A stretch of 64,000 nt of DNA from Rhizobium sp. BK196 (GCF_014193255.1 NZ_JACHZB010000005.1:1-64000); one strand, 5' to 3'. Counted from the first letter of the stretch, positions 9,075 to 17,987 are shown. A program made the numbers and translations. The notes: generated by a model from the letters alone, not told the origin.

Positions 9075-9659
9075 ATGAGCGCTGAGAATACCCGCGAGCA
9101 GATCGTGCAGGCTGCGGATCGGCTTTTTTACGAGTGCGGATTCGAGGCGACGTCATTCGCGCATATCGCAAGCGCCGTTGGCCTGTCGCGGGGCAATTTC
9201 TATTATCATTTCAAAACCAAGGACGAGATTCTTGATGCCGTCATTGCGCTGCGGATGGCGAATACGCAGGTCATGCTTGACGCTTGGGAAACCGAAGATG
9301 GGACGCCTGCCGATCGTATCCGCAGCTTTTTCAATATCCTCATCATGAACCGCGCCAAGATCATGGCTTATGGCTGTCCGGTAGGCACGCTCTGCAACGA
9401 GCTTGCCAAGCTCGATCATGCGGCCCAAGCCGATGCGGCGAAACTCTTCATGCTCTTTCGCAACTGGCTGACGCGCCAGTTTGCTGCGCTCGGCAGGGGG
9501 GCAGACGCCGATTCGCTTTCGATGCATGTGCTGATGCGAAGCCAGGGCGTCGCGTCGCTTGCGACGGCCTTTCGCGACGAAAATTTCATACGCCGCGAGG
9601 TCGCGGATATGAACGTCTGGCTGGAGGCGCAAATTGCCGGTAGCGCACGCGCCGCCTGA
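9075..9659 (+). CDS. TetR-family transcriptional regulator
   Basis: This 194-residue repressor has the TetR helix-turn-helix at residues 5-50 (REQIVQAADRLFYECGFEATSFAHIASAVGLSRGNFYYHFKTK; key residues Y, F, H, F, K at the end). The C-terminal half (CPVGTLCNELAKL) matches the LmrA/YxaF-like ligand domain, where a conserved Cys may sense small electrophiles. The start at 9075 is preceded by GGGG; the ATG at 9063 is a possible alternative. A YciI gene follows 40 bases later on the same strand and may be its regulated partner. Confidence 0.85.
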   Translation: MSAENTREQIVQAADRLFYECGFEATSFAHIASAVGLSRGNFYYHFKTKDEILDAVIALRMANTQVMLDAWETEDGTPADRIRSFFNILIMNRAKIMAYGCPVGTLCNELAKLDHAAQADAAKLFMLFRNWLTRQFAALGRGADADSLSMHVLMRSQGVASLATAFRDENFIRREVADMNVWLEAQIAGSARAA

Positions 9660-9699
9660 TCTTCTTTCATCATAATCACACAATCCGAGGGATATTCAG

Positions 9700-9984
9700 A
9701 TGTTTATCATCACGCTCAAATTCGCCGATAAGAGCAAAGCGCCGCGGCACGTGGAAGGGCATAATGCCTGGATCAAGCGCGGTTTCGATGACGGTGTATT
9801 TCAGCTGGTGGGCAGTCTTCAGCCGAATGCAGGCGGTGCCATTCTTGCCCACGGCATTGCGCGCGAGGAGCTTGAAATGCGTGTGAATGACGACCCTTTC
9901 GTTGCCGAAGGTATCGTGAGCGCTGAAATCCTGGAGATCGCTCCAGGCCGTGTCGATGAGCGGCTTGCCTTTTTGAAGGCCTAA
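9700..9984 (+). CDS. YciI family protein
   Basis: This 94-residue protein of the YciI-like ferredoxin-fold family starts MFIITLKFADKSKAPRHVEGHNAWIKRGFDDG and holds the conserved His-Asp type pair of the family (H18, H21 region, and NDDPFV near residue 66). Members act as small dehydratases/dehydrochlorinases or as partners of larger enzymes. It follows the TetR gene with GAGGGAT before the ATG, so the two are probably co-transcribed. The substrate is unknown. Confidence 0.8.
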   Translation: MFIITLKFADKSKAPRHVEGHNAWIKRGFDDGVFQLVGSLQPNAGGAILAHGIAREELEMRVNDDPFVAEGIVSAEILEIAPGRVDERLAFLKA

Positions 9985-10002
9985 TCCGCCCGCCGCTCAG
10001 GT

Positions 10003-10680
10003 CTACGGCCGAAACTCTTCGGGCAGCTCTTCCTTATAGGGATAGAACTTGAAATAGGGCAGCGCCTCTTTCAGTGCGCGGGCGAAGGAGGGGCGCTCCA
10101 GCAAGCGTCTGTAATAGGCTTCGAGGCCCGGCCGTTTTTCCGTAAAGGGCACCAGCGTTCTCGCATAAAAGAGGGCGGGAGCGGCGGCGCAGTCGGCCAT
10201 GGTGAAAGCGTCGCCTGTGATCCAGGCTTTGCCCTCGATCTGCTTCTCCACCATGTCATAGGCGAGGGACAGCAGACCACGCGCTTCATTGACGCCGTGC
10301 GGATCGGCCGAGCCTTGCGGGCGTATCCGGTCTATGACGATCTTCTGCATCGGCACCTGCACGTAGAGATCGAAGAAGCGATCCCAGAGGCGGACCTGAA
10401 GGGCGGCATTGGTTTCCTCGGGCACGAGCGGCACCGGGCCTGGATAGTGGCTATCAAGATATTCGACGATGATGCTGGTTTCAGGAACCGTGCTGTCGCG
10501 CGTCTCGTCGCGCAGGATGGGAATCTTGCCGACCGGCCAGAAGCGCAGGAGATCGGCGCTCGACTGTTCGTCGGCGAGATCGACGAAGCGGCTTTCAAAG
10601 GGCGTCCCGTTCTCGTAGAGCGCGATCAGCACCTTGTGGCAGAAGGAAGCAAGCGGATGCTGGTAGAGAACGAGCGCCAT
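10003..10680 (-). CDS. Glutathione S-transferase family protein
   Basis: The 225-residue protein has an N-terminal thioredoxin-like domain (LYQHPLASFCHKVLIALYENG; the SFCHK region takes the place of the catalytic Ser/Cys), the glutathione-binding block GKIPILRDE and ETSIIVEYLD, and an all-helical C-terminal domain with the N-capping motif ITGDAFTMADCAAAPAL. It would conjugate or reduce electrophiles in the cytoplasm. It converges with the YciI gene (18 bases between stops). The physiological substrate cannot be inferred. Confidence 0.87.
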   Translation of the reverse strand: MALVLYQHPLASFCHKVLIALYENGTPFESRFVDLADEQSSADLLRFWPVGKIPILRDETRDSTVPETSIIVEYLDSHYPGPVPLVPEETNAALQVRLWDRFFDLYVQVPMQKIVIDRIRPQGSADPHGVNEARGLLSLAYDMVEKQIEGKAWITGDAFTMADCAAAPALFYARTLVPFTEKRPGLEAYYRRLLERPSFARALKEALPYFKFYPYKEELPEEFRP

Positions 10681-10779
10681 GCGATGACCTTTCGTGCTGA
10701 ACGAACGCCGCGTGCCGGTTGCACGCGCTAAGGACGCTCTATAATTAGCAGCACGAAAGACAAATGCCAGATGGCGCGT

Positions 10780-11601
10780 TCAGCCGTTATACCGCGCCGT
10801 CACCAGATGGCCGGGGCTCGGGTGGCCTTCCTGCATGCGCACGTTGATCTCCATGATCTCGATCAGCTCGAAGCCTGTAGCAGCCAGCCGCTCGCGGATA
10901 TAGGTCTCGGTGTGGATGAAGCGCTGGTGCGGACCGACCATATAGGGGCGGCCGTCGGCCAGCTTTTCGGGCAGGGTTTCCGAGGAAAAGATGAAGATGC
11001 CGCCGGCATTCATGTTTTCGGCAGCGCCGAAGAACAGCGGCTCCAGCGCGCCGAGATAGGGCAGCACGTCGGTCGCAGTGATCAGATCGAAGGGCTCTTC
11101 ATCATTGTCGTCGAGGAAATCCTCGACCTCGGCGACGAAGAGCGTCTCATAGACTTCCTTCTCATCGGCGATGACGACCATGTTTTCCGAAATGTCGATA
11201 CCGATCATCTCTTCGCAGAGGTCATTGAGCGCGCTGCCGGTGAGTCCCGTGCCGCAGCCGAGATCGAGCATGCGCTTGAAGGGACCGAGCTTCAGATCCT
11301 GCAGGCGCTGGCGCACGAGCATCGGCACGTGGTAACCGAGCTGCTCCACCAGCACATCCTCGAAGACTTCGGCGTGCTGGTCGAAGAGGGTTTCGACATA
11401 GGCGTCCGGCGCGCGAACAGGCGTCTCGCCGCGGCCCATGGAGGCGATACGAACGGCAGCGCCGCCGTGGTCGTCGGGATCGATTGCCAGGACGTCCTGA
11501 TAGGCCTCGACGGCCGCGTCGATATCACCGGCTTTTTCAAGCGCGAGAGCGCGGTTATAAGCTTCCGCGAGAGCCTCTTCGTCGATCTTCTTTTTGTTCA
11601 T
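10780..11601 (-). CDS. TPR-containing class I SAM methyltransferase
   Basis: The 273-residue protein has a short N-terminal TPR-like segment (residues 8-45, AEAYNRALALEKAGDIDAAVEAYQDVLAIDPDD) fused to a Rossmann methyltransferase domain with motif I LDLGCGTGLTG near residue 112 and the acidic post-motif IGIDISENM. NMNAGGIFIFSSE is a typical post-IV motif. Proteins of this shape in rhizobia are annotated as predicted methyltransferases with a TPR repeat; the substrate is unknown. The gene stands alone between GST and usg, all on the minus strand. Confidence 0.85.
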   Translation of the reverse strand: MNKKKIDEEALAEAYNRALALEKAGDIDAAVEAYQDVLAIDPDDHGGAAVRIASMGRGETPVRAPDAYVETLFDQHAEVFEDVLVEQLGYHVPMLVRQRLQDLKLGPFKRMLDLGCGTGLTGSALNDLCEEMIGIDISENMVVIADEKEVYETLFVAEVEDFLDDNDEEPFDLITATDVLPYLGALEPLFFGAAENMNAGGIFIFSSETLPEKLADGRPYMVGPHQRFIHTETYIRERLAATGFELIEIMEINVRMQEGHPSPGHLVTARYNG

Positions 11602-11644
11602 GCGGGCGTTTTAGAGCCCACAGCTTACCATCGCAACTGCAATT

Positions 11645-11911
11645 TCAGTGCAATATGAATTCGCCCTTAAGGGAGCGCCATTCCGTTGCCGAAATGAGCC
11701 TGCGGTGAATGTAACGCACCGAATGCAGCGGCCCGTCCAGTTTCTCCTGCCAGAACTTCAGGAACCTGCGCATTTCTGGAAAGTCCGGGGCGAGGTCGTA
11801 GTCCTGCCAGATATAGGTCTGGAGCAAGGCCGGATGATCCGGCATGCGGTAGAGGATCTGGGCGGTCGTCAGCCCGTAACCCCGAAGCTGCTTTTCCATG
11901 TCCTTGTGCAT
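11645..11911 (-). CDS. usg: Usg family protein
   Basis: This 88-residue protein matches the small conserved alphaproteobacterial Usg family, with the core QLRGYGLTTAQILYRMPDHP and the aromatic stretch TYIWQDYDLAPDFPEMRRFL. The name comes from a gene of unknown function near trp genes in Caulobacter. No trp genes are present here. The start could also be the internal ATG at 11899. Confidence 0.82.
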   Translation of the reverse strand: MHKDMEKQLRGYGLTTAQILYRMPDHPALLQTYIWQDYDLAPDFPEMRRFLKFWQEKLDGPLHSVRYIHRRLISATEWRSLKGEFILH

Positions 11912-12071
11912 TGTGTGTCGCTTCTTCTCGTTCCCACTCCGCGCTTATTAGCGCTGCATGATATGAGACCACGCAGTGGTTAACGGAAGCTTTACAGTTA
12001 CTGCAGCAAAGAGCTATTCAATTTAATTTCAATCAGTTGGCAGCGACATCAGGTGAGTGCTGCCAAATCTC

Positions 12072-12902
12072 TCAGCGCTTCAGATGGCGTGTGAGGCGGC
12101 GCTCGATCCAGTTCCAGAGATGGCGCAGCGCCTCTACGATGGCAAGGTAGAAGATCGCCGCCCAAAGGTAGGTCTGGTAATCGAACGTGCGCGAGAAGGC
12201 GTAGCGCGTTTCGCCCATCAGATCGAGGACGGTGATGATGGCGACGACCGCCGAGCCCTTGATGAGCAGGATGATCTCGTTGCCATAGGGGCGCAGCGCC
12301 ACGATGAAGGCCTGCGGCAGGATGATCTTGCGGAAGGCGATGACCTTGTGGATGCCGAGGGCCGCAGCGGCTTCATGCTGGCCGTGCGGCACGCTTTCGA
12401 TTGCGCCACGCAGGATTTCCGCCTGATAGGCCGCGGTATTGATGGTCATGGCAAAGAGGCCGCAATACCAGGCATCGCGGAAGAACCACCAGAGACCGAC
12501 GGCTTCCATCTGCGGCCGGAACGCGCCGAGGCCGTAATAGACCAGGAAGAGTTGTGCGAGCAGCGGCGTGCCTCGGAAGAAATAGATGTAACAGTAGGCA
12601 AGCCAATTCACCGCCCGGTATTTCGACAGGCGTGCCATGGCAAGCGGCAGCGAGAGGACGGCGCCGCAGATGACGGAGATGAAGACCAGGCTCAGCGTTA
12701 TCCAGAGGCCATGGAGGTAACGCGGCCCGTAATGGGTGAATTTGTCCGGATCCCAGCCCGCGACGACGGTGAAGATCAGCAGCGCGGCTAGGAGCGCCCA
12801 AAAGGCGACGAGCAGGTAACCGATCAGCCTTGATGCCGTCACCGGCTTTGCCACCGCGCGGGGTGCCGGCTGCGGCGGGATGAGCGTCTCGGCATAACTC
12901 AT
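12072..12902 (-). CDS. Polar amino-acid ABC transporter permease (HisM-like)
   Basis: This 276-residue permease has about five hydrophobic segments and the EAA loop ESVPHGQHEAAAALGIHKVIAFRKIILPQAF, with the family block YFFRGTPLLAQLFLVYYGLG. It resembles HisM/OccM of the PAAT family. The ATG at 12902 overlaps the TGA of the upstream permease gene (ATGA), giving translational coupling, and has GGAGG upstream. It should pair with the next gene as a heterodimeric channel. No ATPase follows; the next gene downstream is usg. Confidence 0.9.
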   Translation of the reverse strand: MSYAETLIPPQPAPRAVAKPVTASRLIGYLLVAFWALLAALLIFTVVAGWDPDKFTHYGPRYLHGLWITLSLVFISVICGAVLSLPLAMARLSKYRAVNWLAYCYIYFFRGTPLLAQLFLVYYGLGAFRPQMEAVGLWWFFRDAWYCGLFAMTINTAAYQAEILRGAIESVPHGQHEAAAALGIHKVIAFRKIILPQAFIVALRPYGNEIILLIKGSAVVAIITVLDLMGETRYAFSRTFDYQTYLWAAIFYLAIVEALRHLWNWIERRLTRHLKR

Positions 12903-13705
12903 CGGCGGACCTCCGAACGCCTGGCCCAACGATCGATATGGGCGAGGACGAAGGAGGAGAGGATTGCGAGCACGAGATAGAGACAGCAGGCGATGCCGTA
13001 GAAAAAGAATGGTTCCTTAGTGACGCGCACGGCGACGTTCGTCTGGCGCAGGATATCGGCGAGGCTGATGATCGAAACGTAGGACGTGTCCTTCAGCAGT
13101 ACCATCCAGAGATTCATCAGGCCGGGGAGCGCGATGCGCACGAGTTGCGGCAGGACGATAAGGCGCAGTGTGCGGCCCCAATGCAGGCCGAGCGAGTCTC
13201 CCGCCTCATATTGGCCTTTGGGAATGGCGCGGAAGGCCGAGAGCAGCACTTCAGAGCAATAGGCGGAAAAGACGACCGAGAGCGCAATCACGCCGGCAAG
13301 GAAGGCGTTGATTTCGACCGGCGGGCCGTTGTAGCCGGCGAGATCCAGCAGATACTGGATGAGGATCTGCATGCCGTAATAGATGATGAAGAGCGTGAGA
13401 AGCTCCGGCAGGCCGCGGAAGATCGTGGTGTAGACGCCGGCGGCAAGCCGCAGCGACTTTTCTTCCGACTGCTGGCCGAGCGCCACGAGGAAACCGATGA
13501 CGAGGCCGATCGGCAAGGTGACGACCGCCACCGAAACGGTGACCTGCAGGCCCAGCGCTATTTCATCGCCCCATCCGGTGTCGCCACAGGCAAGAATCGT
13601 CGACTGACCAAACCAGGTGAAGATGCCAACCGGTCCGCAGAGCGGATCGAAAATGTGCACAAGTAAGCTCCAGAAGGAGCCGAGCGCGGAAAATAATCCG
13701 CCCAT
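12899..13705 (-). CDS. Polar amino-acid ABC transporter permease (HisQ-like)
   Basis: This 268-residue permease has the EAA loop RAIPKGQYEAGDSLGLHWGRTLRLIVLPQL and the block TTIFRGLPELLTLFIIYYGMQ, typical of HisQ/OccQ. It forms the second half of the channel with the HisM-like protein, whose start overlaps its stop. An intrinsic terminator separates it from the binding-protein gene upstream, so the permeases are probably made in lower amounts than the binding protein. Confidence 0.9.
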   Translation of the reverse strand: MGGLFSALGSFWSLLVHIFDPLCGPVGIFTWFGQSTILACGDTGWGDEIALGLQVTVSVAVVTLPIGLVIGFLVALGQQSEEKSLRLAAGVYTTIFRGLPELLTLFIIYYGMQILIQYLLDLAGYNGPPVEINAFLAGVIALSVVFSAYCSEVLLSAFRAIPKGQYEAGDSLGLHWGRTLRLIVLPQLVRIALPGLMNLWMVLLKDTSYVSIISLADILRQTNVAVRVTKEPFFFYGIACCLYLVLAILSSFVLAHIDRWARRSEVRR

Positions 13706-13761
13706 GCCAGAATTCCCCTCACGGCTTTTGCCGTTTTGATCTTGCCACCTTTGTCAAACAA

Positions 13762-13792
13762 AAATGGCGGAAGAGCAAGCCTTCCGCCATTT
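13762..13792 (-). terminator. Intercistronic terminator between binding protein and permeases
   Basis: Perfect 12-base stem (13762-13773 with 13781-13792) and 7-base loop, followed on the minus strand by TTTTTGTTT. It lies between the binding-protein stop (13819) and the first permease start (13705), so it likely causes partial termination. Confidence 0.85.
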
Positions 13793-13818
13793 CCTTCATC
13801 GGCCAGATAGCGAATTTA

Positions 13819-14592
13819 TCATTCGCCGTAAACGTCGAAATCGAAGTACTTGTCCTGGATCTTCTTGTACTCGCCGCTGGCGCGGATCGCAGCGATCGCA
13901 GTGTTCAGCTTTTCCTTCAGCGGGTCGCCCTTGCGGATGGCGATACCGGCGCCGTTGCCGTTGATTTCCTTGTCGACCGGCAGCGTCGTCAGGATTTTGC
14001 AGCAGGAGCCGGCGTCCGACTTGACCCATTCGGAGAGAACGACGACGTCGTCGATGACAGCATCCACACGACCGCTGGAAACGTCGAGCTTGTACTCGTC
14101 AGCCGTGGGGTAGAGCTTCAGCTCGGTATCGGCGAGGTGCTTCTCGGCATAGTTGGCATGCGTCGTGGAGGTCTGCGCGCCGATCACCTTGCCCTTGAGA
14201 CCGGCAACATCGGTGATCTTGGAGTCCTTCGGCACGGCAATTGCCGGCGGGGTGTTGTAGTACTTGTTGGAGAAGTCGACCAGCTTCAGGCGCTCCGGCG
14301 TGATCGACATGGACGAGACGATCATGTCGAACTTCTTGGCGTTCAGCGCCGGGATGATGCCGTCCCAGTCAGTGCTGACGAAAGAGCATTCGGCCTTCAT
14401 CTGAGCGCAGAGCGCCTTGGTGATATCGATGTCGAAGCCCTGAATGGTGCCACTGGCGTCGACGAATTCGAACGGCGGGTAGGTCGAGTCCGTGCCGATC
14501 ACGTATTTTTCACCGTCGGCGAGAGCCGCGCCGGCGAAAAGAGACATTGCTGCGAGCGAGGCTGCAGCAAGGAGCTTGGTGGAAATGCGCAT
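13819..14592 (-). CDS. Polar amino-acid ABC transporter substrate-binding protein
   Basis: This is a 257-residue HisJ/LAO-type periplasmic protein with a Sec signal (residues 1-24, ending GAALADG), then IGTDSTYPPFEFVDASGTIQGFDIDITKALC and WDGIIPALNAKKFDMIVSSMSITPERLK, the standard ligand-binding blocks of family 3 solute-binding proteins. It probably binds a basic or polar amino acid. GAGAGG precedes the ATG at 14592. It heads the binding protein-permease-permease set, which has no ATPase gene; a general PAAT ATPase elsewhere must serve it if it is active. Confidence 0.9.
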   Translation of the reverse strand: MRISTKLLAAASLAAMSLFAGAALADGEKYVIGTDSTYPPFEFVDASGTIQGFDIDITKALCAQMKAECSFVSTDWDGIIPALNAKKFDMIVSSMSITPERLKLVDFSNKYYNTPPAIAVPKDSKITDVAGLKGKVIGAQTSTTHANYAEKHLADTELKLYPTADEYKLDVSSGRVDAVIDDVVVLSEWVKSDAGSCCKILTTLPVDKEINGNGAGIAIRKGDPLKEKLNTAIAAIRASGEYKKIQDKYFDFDVYGE

Positions 14593-14931
14593 GAGGATCC
14601 TCTCTGTTGGTGGCTCCGGGTCTTTTTGTTGTTCGCCGGCCGCCGGATACTTAGACGGTGCCACCACCGTCTTGCCGCGATAATCAAACCTTTTTTCGCA
14701 AAATTGCAACAGGAATCCCGCCCGCTATTGTGCGGTGCAACCAGCAGCCGGCATGGCGGCGTGTATGAACCAAGGCGGAATACCGCGTTCAGGCGAGGTT
14801 AATGCGGATCTTCCTAGCTTCCGGAACAAATCGGCATTTTGGCGATTGTGGTTTCGCGCAATGCACAAAAAGCCGTGTTTGCGGGGCAGTGAGCTCCGGT
14901 CGAAGTCAGAATAAGGACGAGGAAACCCCCG

Positions 14932-17175
14932 ATGGGCATGAAATCCAGATTGTTTGCCAGTGCGGCTTTTCCGCTGCTTTCCCTTGCCTTCGTGGTGCCT
15001 CCGGCAGGCGCCTACGCCGCGGTCAGCGGAACCCAGCACGGTGCTGCAGGCGCCGTCGCCGGAGGTAGCTACCAGGTGGCGCAGGACGCACCTTCGGAAG
15101 AGGAACTTCTGAAAAAGAAGAGGAAGCAGGCCGAAGAGCAGCAACAGCAGCAGGAGGCGCCAGCCGAGAAGCCGCAGCGGCGCGAAGCACCTGCCGAGGC
15201 TGCTCCGGAACCTGAACAGAAGCCGAAGCGTCAGCGCGAACCCGAACCTCAGGCCGCTCCGGAAGCCCAGGCACCGGCCGCTGAAGAGCCCGCCCGGCCA
15301 CGCCGCCAGCGTGAGGCCCAGCCCGAACAGGCGGCACCTGACCAGCAGGCGCCAGCCACCGAGGAGCCGCAGCGTCCGCGCCGCCAGCGTCAGGCACAGC
15401 CCGAGCAGCCGGCTGCGCCGCAGGCCGAGCAGCCTAAAGCCGAACAGCCCCAGGCAGCGGAACCAGAGCAGCCGAAGCGCCAACGCGACCGTAAGCAGAA
15501 TGCCGAGCAGTCAGCGCCCGAGGCTCAGCAGCCCGCGGCTGAGGTCCCGGCTGCCGGCGAGGCTACTCAGCCCGCGGAAAAGCCGCGCCAGCGCCCGCAG
15601 CGCCAGAAACCTGAAACGACGGAGCAGCCCGCCGAGCAGAACACGGAACAGCCGGCAGAGCAGCAGGGCGGCAAGCGTCCGGCCGGCGGCAAACGGCCCG
15701 CAGCCACCGAGCAGCAGGCGGCGCCATCCGGCGAGGCGCCCCTGCCGGCAGAGAAGCCCGCAACGACCGAACAGCCGGCAGGCGAGAAGCCCGTTCCGAC
15801 GGAGAAGCCCGCCACGGCTGAAAAGCCCGCTGCAGCCGAAGGGACTGCGCCCGCGGAAAAGCCTGCCGCCGAGCAGCCCGCAGCCGGTCAGCCGCAACCC
15901 GAACAGCCCGCCGCCATCGTGCCGCAATCCGGTGAACAGCCGGCAGCCGGTGCGCCGCAGCAGGCCGAACAGGCTATCCCCGCACCTGAAAAGGTTACAC
16001 CGCAGGAACTGGAGCGCCGCAAGGAGATCGCCCAGGATCCGGCCAAGAGCAATGAGACGATCGTTCTGCCTGTCCAAAACGGGGCTGCCGTCCTCGACAG
16101 CGACAAGGATGCCGATCGCAGCCAGGGCAGGCAGAGCCGTCGCGACCGCGACCGCCAACGCGCCGAGAGCCAGGATTTCAAGCTGCCGACATCGGATGCC
16201 GAGGCCCAGTCGCTCAGCGCCACCCAACAGCGTGCGCCGGTGCAGATCGAGGCCATTACGCGTGAAGAAGGCCGGCGCCTCGACCGCCGTCCTCAGTTCG
16301 CCCAGCCGGATGGCGTGCGCTACGGCGAACGTACGGACGACAGCCGCGTCATCATCCAGTTCGGCGACCGCACCATCGTCCGCAGTGATGACGACCGCCG
16401 GTTCCTGCGGGATGGCGAACGGCCGAGTTATGAGGAACTTTCGAACGACCGCTACCGCGAAACGATCATCCGGCCCGAAGGCTATCGCATCGTGACGATC
16501 CGCAACCGCTACGGCGACATTATCCAGCGCTCGCGCGTCGATGCCCGCGGCCGGGAAGAGGTGCTCTATTATTCGCCCGAACTCTATGAGGATCCGGATC
16601 GCGACTACTTCGAGGACCCGGGCGCCGACCTGCCGCCGATGCGCCTGCGCGTGCCGCTGAACGAGTATATCATCGATACCAGCACCGATCCGGACCGTGA
16701 CTATTACGAGTTCCTGAGCGAGCCGCCGGTGGAACCCGTCGAGCGTGTCTATTCGCTGAATGAGGTGAAATATTCAGCCCGTATCCGCGACAAGGTGCGC
16801 CGTATCGACCTGGATACTGTGACCTTTGCGACCGGCAGCGCGGAAATTCCGATGAGCCAGGCTCGTACGCTGCGCAAGGTGGCCGATGCGATCAACGAAG
16901 TGCTCGACAAGGACAAGAGCGAGACCTTCCTGATCGAGGGCCATACGGATGCCGTCGGCTCCGACCAGAGCAACCTGATCCTTTCGGACCAGCGCGCGGA
17001 ATCGGTCGCCAATGTCCTGACGGATGTCTATGGCATTCCGCCGGAAAACCTTGCGACGCAGGGTTATGGCGAGCGCTATCTGAAGGTGAATACGGATGGA
17101 CCGAACCAGGAGAACCGGCGCGTGACCATCAGGCGTGTGACGCCGCTGGTGCGGCCGGTGGCGCAGAACCGGTAA
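14932..17175 (+). CDS. OmpA-family protein with long Pro/Glu/Gln-rich linker
   Basis: 747 residues: a signal peptide (1-30), a low-complexity segment at about 50-350 made of imperfect PAE-KP, EQPA and RPRRQR-like units, a charged Arg/Asp-rich middle (about 390-610), and a C-terminal OmpA peptidoglycan-binding domain from about 630 with TDAVGSDQSNLILSDQRAESV and NRRVTI. It should anchor the outer membrane or a periplasm-spanning arm to peptidoglycan. The linker is long enough to cross the periplasm. AGGACGAGG lies before the ATG. A strong terminator follows. Linker length probably varies between strains because of its repeats. Confidence 0.85.
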   Translation: MGMKSRLFASAAFPLLSLAFVVPPAGAYAAVSGTQHGAAGAVAGGSYQVAQDAPSEEELLKKKRKQAEEQQQQQEAPAEKPQRREAPAEAAPEPEQKPKRQREPEPQAAPEAQAPAAEEPARPRRQREAQPEQAAPDQQAPATEEPQRPRRQRQAQPEQPAAPQAEQPKAEQPQAAEPEQPKRQRDRKQNAEQSAPEAQQPAAEVPAAGEATQPAEKPRQRPQRQKPETTEQPAEQNTEQPAEQQGGKRPAGGKRPAATEQQAAPSGEAPLPAEKPATTEQPAGEKPVPTEKPATAEKPAAAEGTAPAEKPAAEQPAAGQPQPEQPAAIVPQSGEQPAAGAPQQAEQAIPAPEKVTPQELERRKEIAQDPAKSNETIVLPVQNGAAVLDSDKDADRSQGRQSRRDRDRQRAESQDFKLPTSDAEAQSLSATQQRAPVQIEAITREEGRRLDRRPQFAQPDGVRYGERTDDSRVIIQFGDRTIVRSDDDRRFLRDGERPSYEELSNDRYRETIIRPEGYRIVTIRNRYGDIIQRSRVDARGREEVLYYSPELYEDPDRDYFEDPGADLPPMRLRVPLNEYIIDTSTDPDRDYYEFLSEPPVEPVERVYSLNEVKYSARIRDKVRRIDLDTVTFATGSAEIPMSQARTLRKVADAINEVLDKDKSETFLIEGHTDAVGSDQSNLILSDQRAESVANVLTDVYGIPPENLATQGYGERYLKVNTDGPNQENRRVTIRRVTPLVRPVAQNR

Positions 17176-17200
17176 GTGAGTGCCGGAGTGTCATGAAGGG

Positions 17201-17228
17201 GGCGGGGCCGCGAGGCCTCGCCTTTTTT
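17201..17228 (+). terminator. Intrinsic terminator after OmpA-family gene
   Basis: Nine-base stem (17201-17209 with 17214-17222, one G-T pair) closed by a GCGA tetraloop and followed by six T residues and ATTTT. It lies 25 bases after the stop. A textbook rho-independent terminator. Confidence 0.92.
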
Positions 17229-17426
17229 ATTTTGTGGGTTCGGCGGCGCGGCTTCTTCCCTTCTTTCCAGCAAGGAGAAGGTGGCCCGAAGGGTCGGATG
17301 AGGGGGCCGCACAGAAAAACAGATACCGTCTTCGCTATCCGCTCAGACCTTCCCTCCTTTGTCGCTCAACCCCTCATCTGTCCTATCAGGCATCACCAGG
17401 GTCGAGCCGCGGGTCTCGACCCGTCC

Positions 17427-17960
17427 TCAGGACTCCCGCTGGGGAGAAGGCGGAGCAAGCCCAACCGTTTGCGCCACGAAATCCGCAATCGCGACGGTAT
17501 CATCGAGATCGAATACCGCCAGTCTGCCGGCATCCTCCACCGCATGATCCGCCGCAATCGCCACGATATGCGGATCGTCAGGCGCAAGCGGATCCCGCCT
17601 TGCCGCCTCCAGCCGCCGGGCCTCGATCTTCGGGATCGGCTCGCGCTTGTAGCCCTCGATGAGCACGAGATCGCAGGGCGCCAGCCGCGCCAATATCTCT
17701 TCGAAGCTCGGTTCCGGCTCTCCGCGCAGCTCGTGCATGATGGCGTAGCGCGTGCCCGACACGATCGTCACCTCATGCGCTCCGGCCTGCCGGTGGCGGT
17801 AGCTGTCGGCGCCGACCTTGTCGATGTCGAAATCGTGGTGGGCGTGTTTGACAGTGGAAATGCGGTAGCCGCGGCGAGTGAATTCCTCGACGAGGCGAAC
17901 CGCGAGCCCAGTCTTGCCGGAATTCTTCCAGCCGGCGATGCCGAAGATTTTCTGTGTCAT
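17427..17960 (-). CDS. mobB: Molybdopterin-guanine dinucleotide biosynthesis adaptor
   Basis: This 177-residue P-loop protein has Walker A GWKNSGKTGL near residue 10, followed by VKHAHHDFDIDKVGADSYRHRQAGA and the Walker B-like CDLVLIEGYKREPIPKIE, all diagnostic of MobB. MobB binds GTP and MobA to assist formation of the MGD cofactor. It follows mobA by 27 bases on the same strand. The start at 17960 was preferred over 17978 because the P-loop strand normally begins a few residues from the N-terminus. Confidence 0.92.
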   Translation of the reverse strand: MTQKIFGIAGWKNSGKTGLAVRLVEEFTRRGYRISTVKHAHHDFDIDKVGADSYRHRQAGAHEVTIVSGTRYAIMHELRGEPEPSFEEILARLAPCDLVLIEGYKREPIPKIEARRLEAARRDPLAPDDPHIVAIAADHAVEDAGRLAVFDLDDTVAIADFVAQTVGLAPPSPQRES

Positions 17961-17987
17961 CCGCCTTCTTTCATCCACCGATCTTGT

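Noticed and set aside
14725..15483. Long minus-strand open frame rich in Leu, Arg and Gly opposite the OmpA-family gene
   Set aside because: It is the antisense image of the low-complexity Pro/Glu/Gln codons, has no ribosome site and matches no family.
15100..15960. Tandem DNA repeat or CRISPR-like array
   Set aside because: The periodicity comes from a protein-coding low-complexity region with irregular units, not fixed repeats with unique spacers. No CRISPR or cas sequence was seen anywhere in the window.
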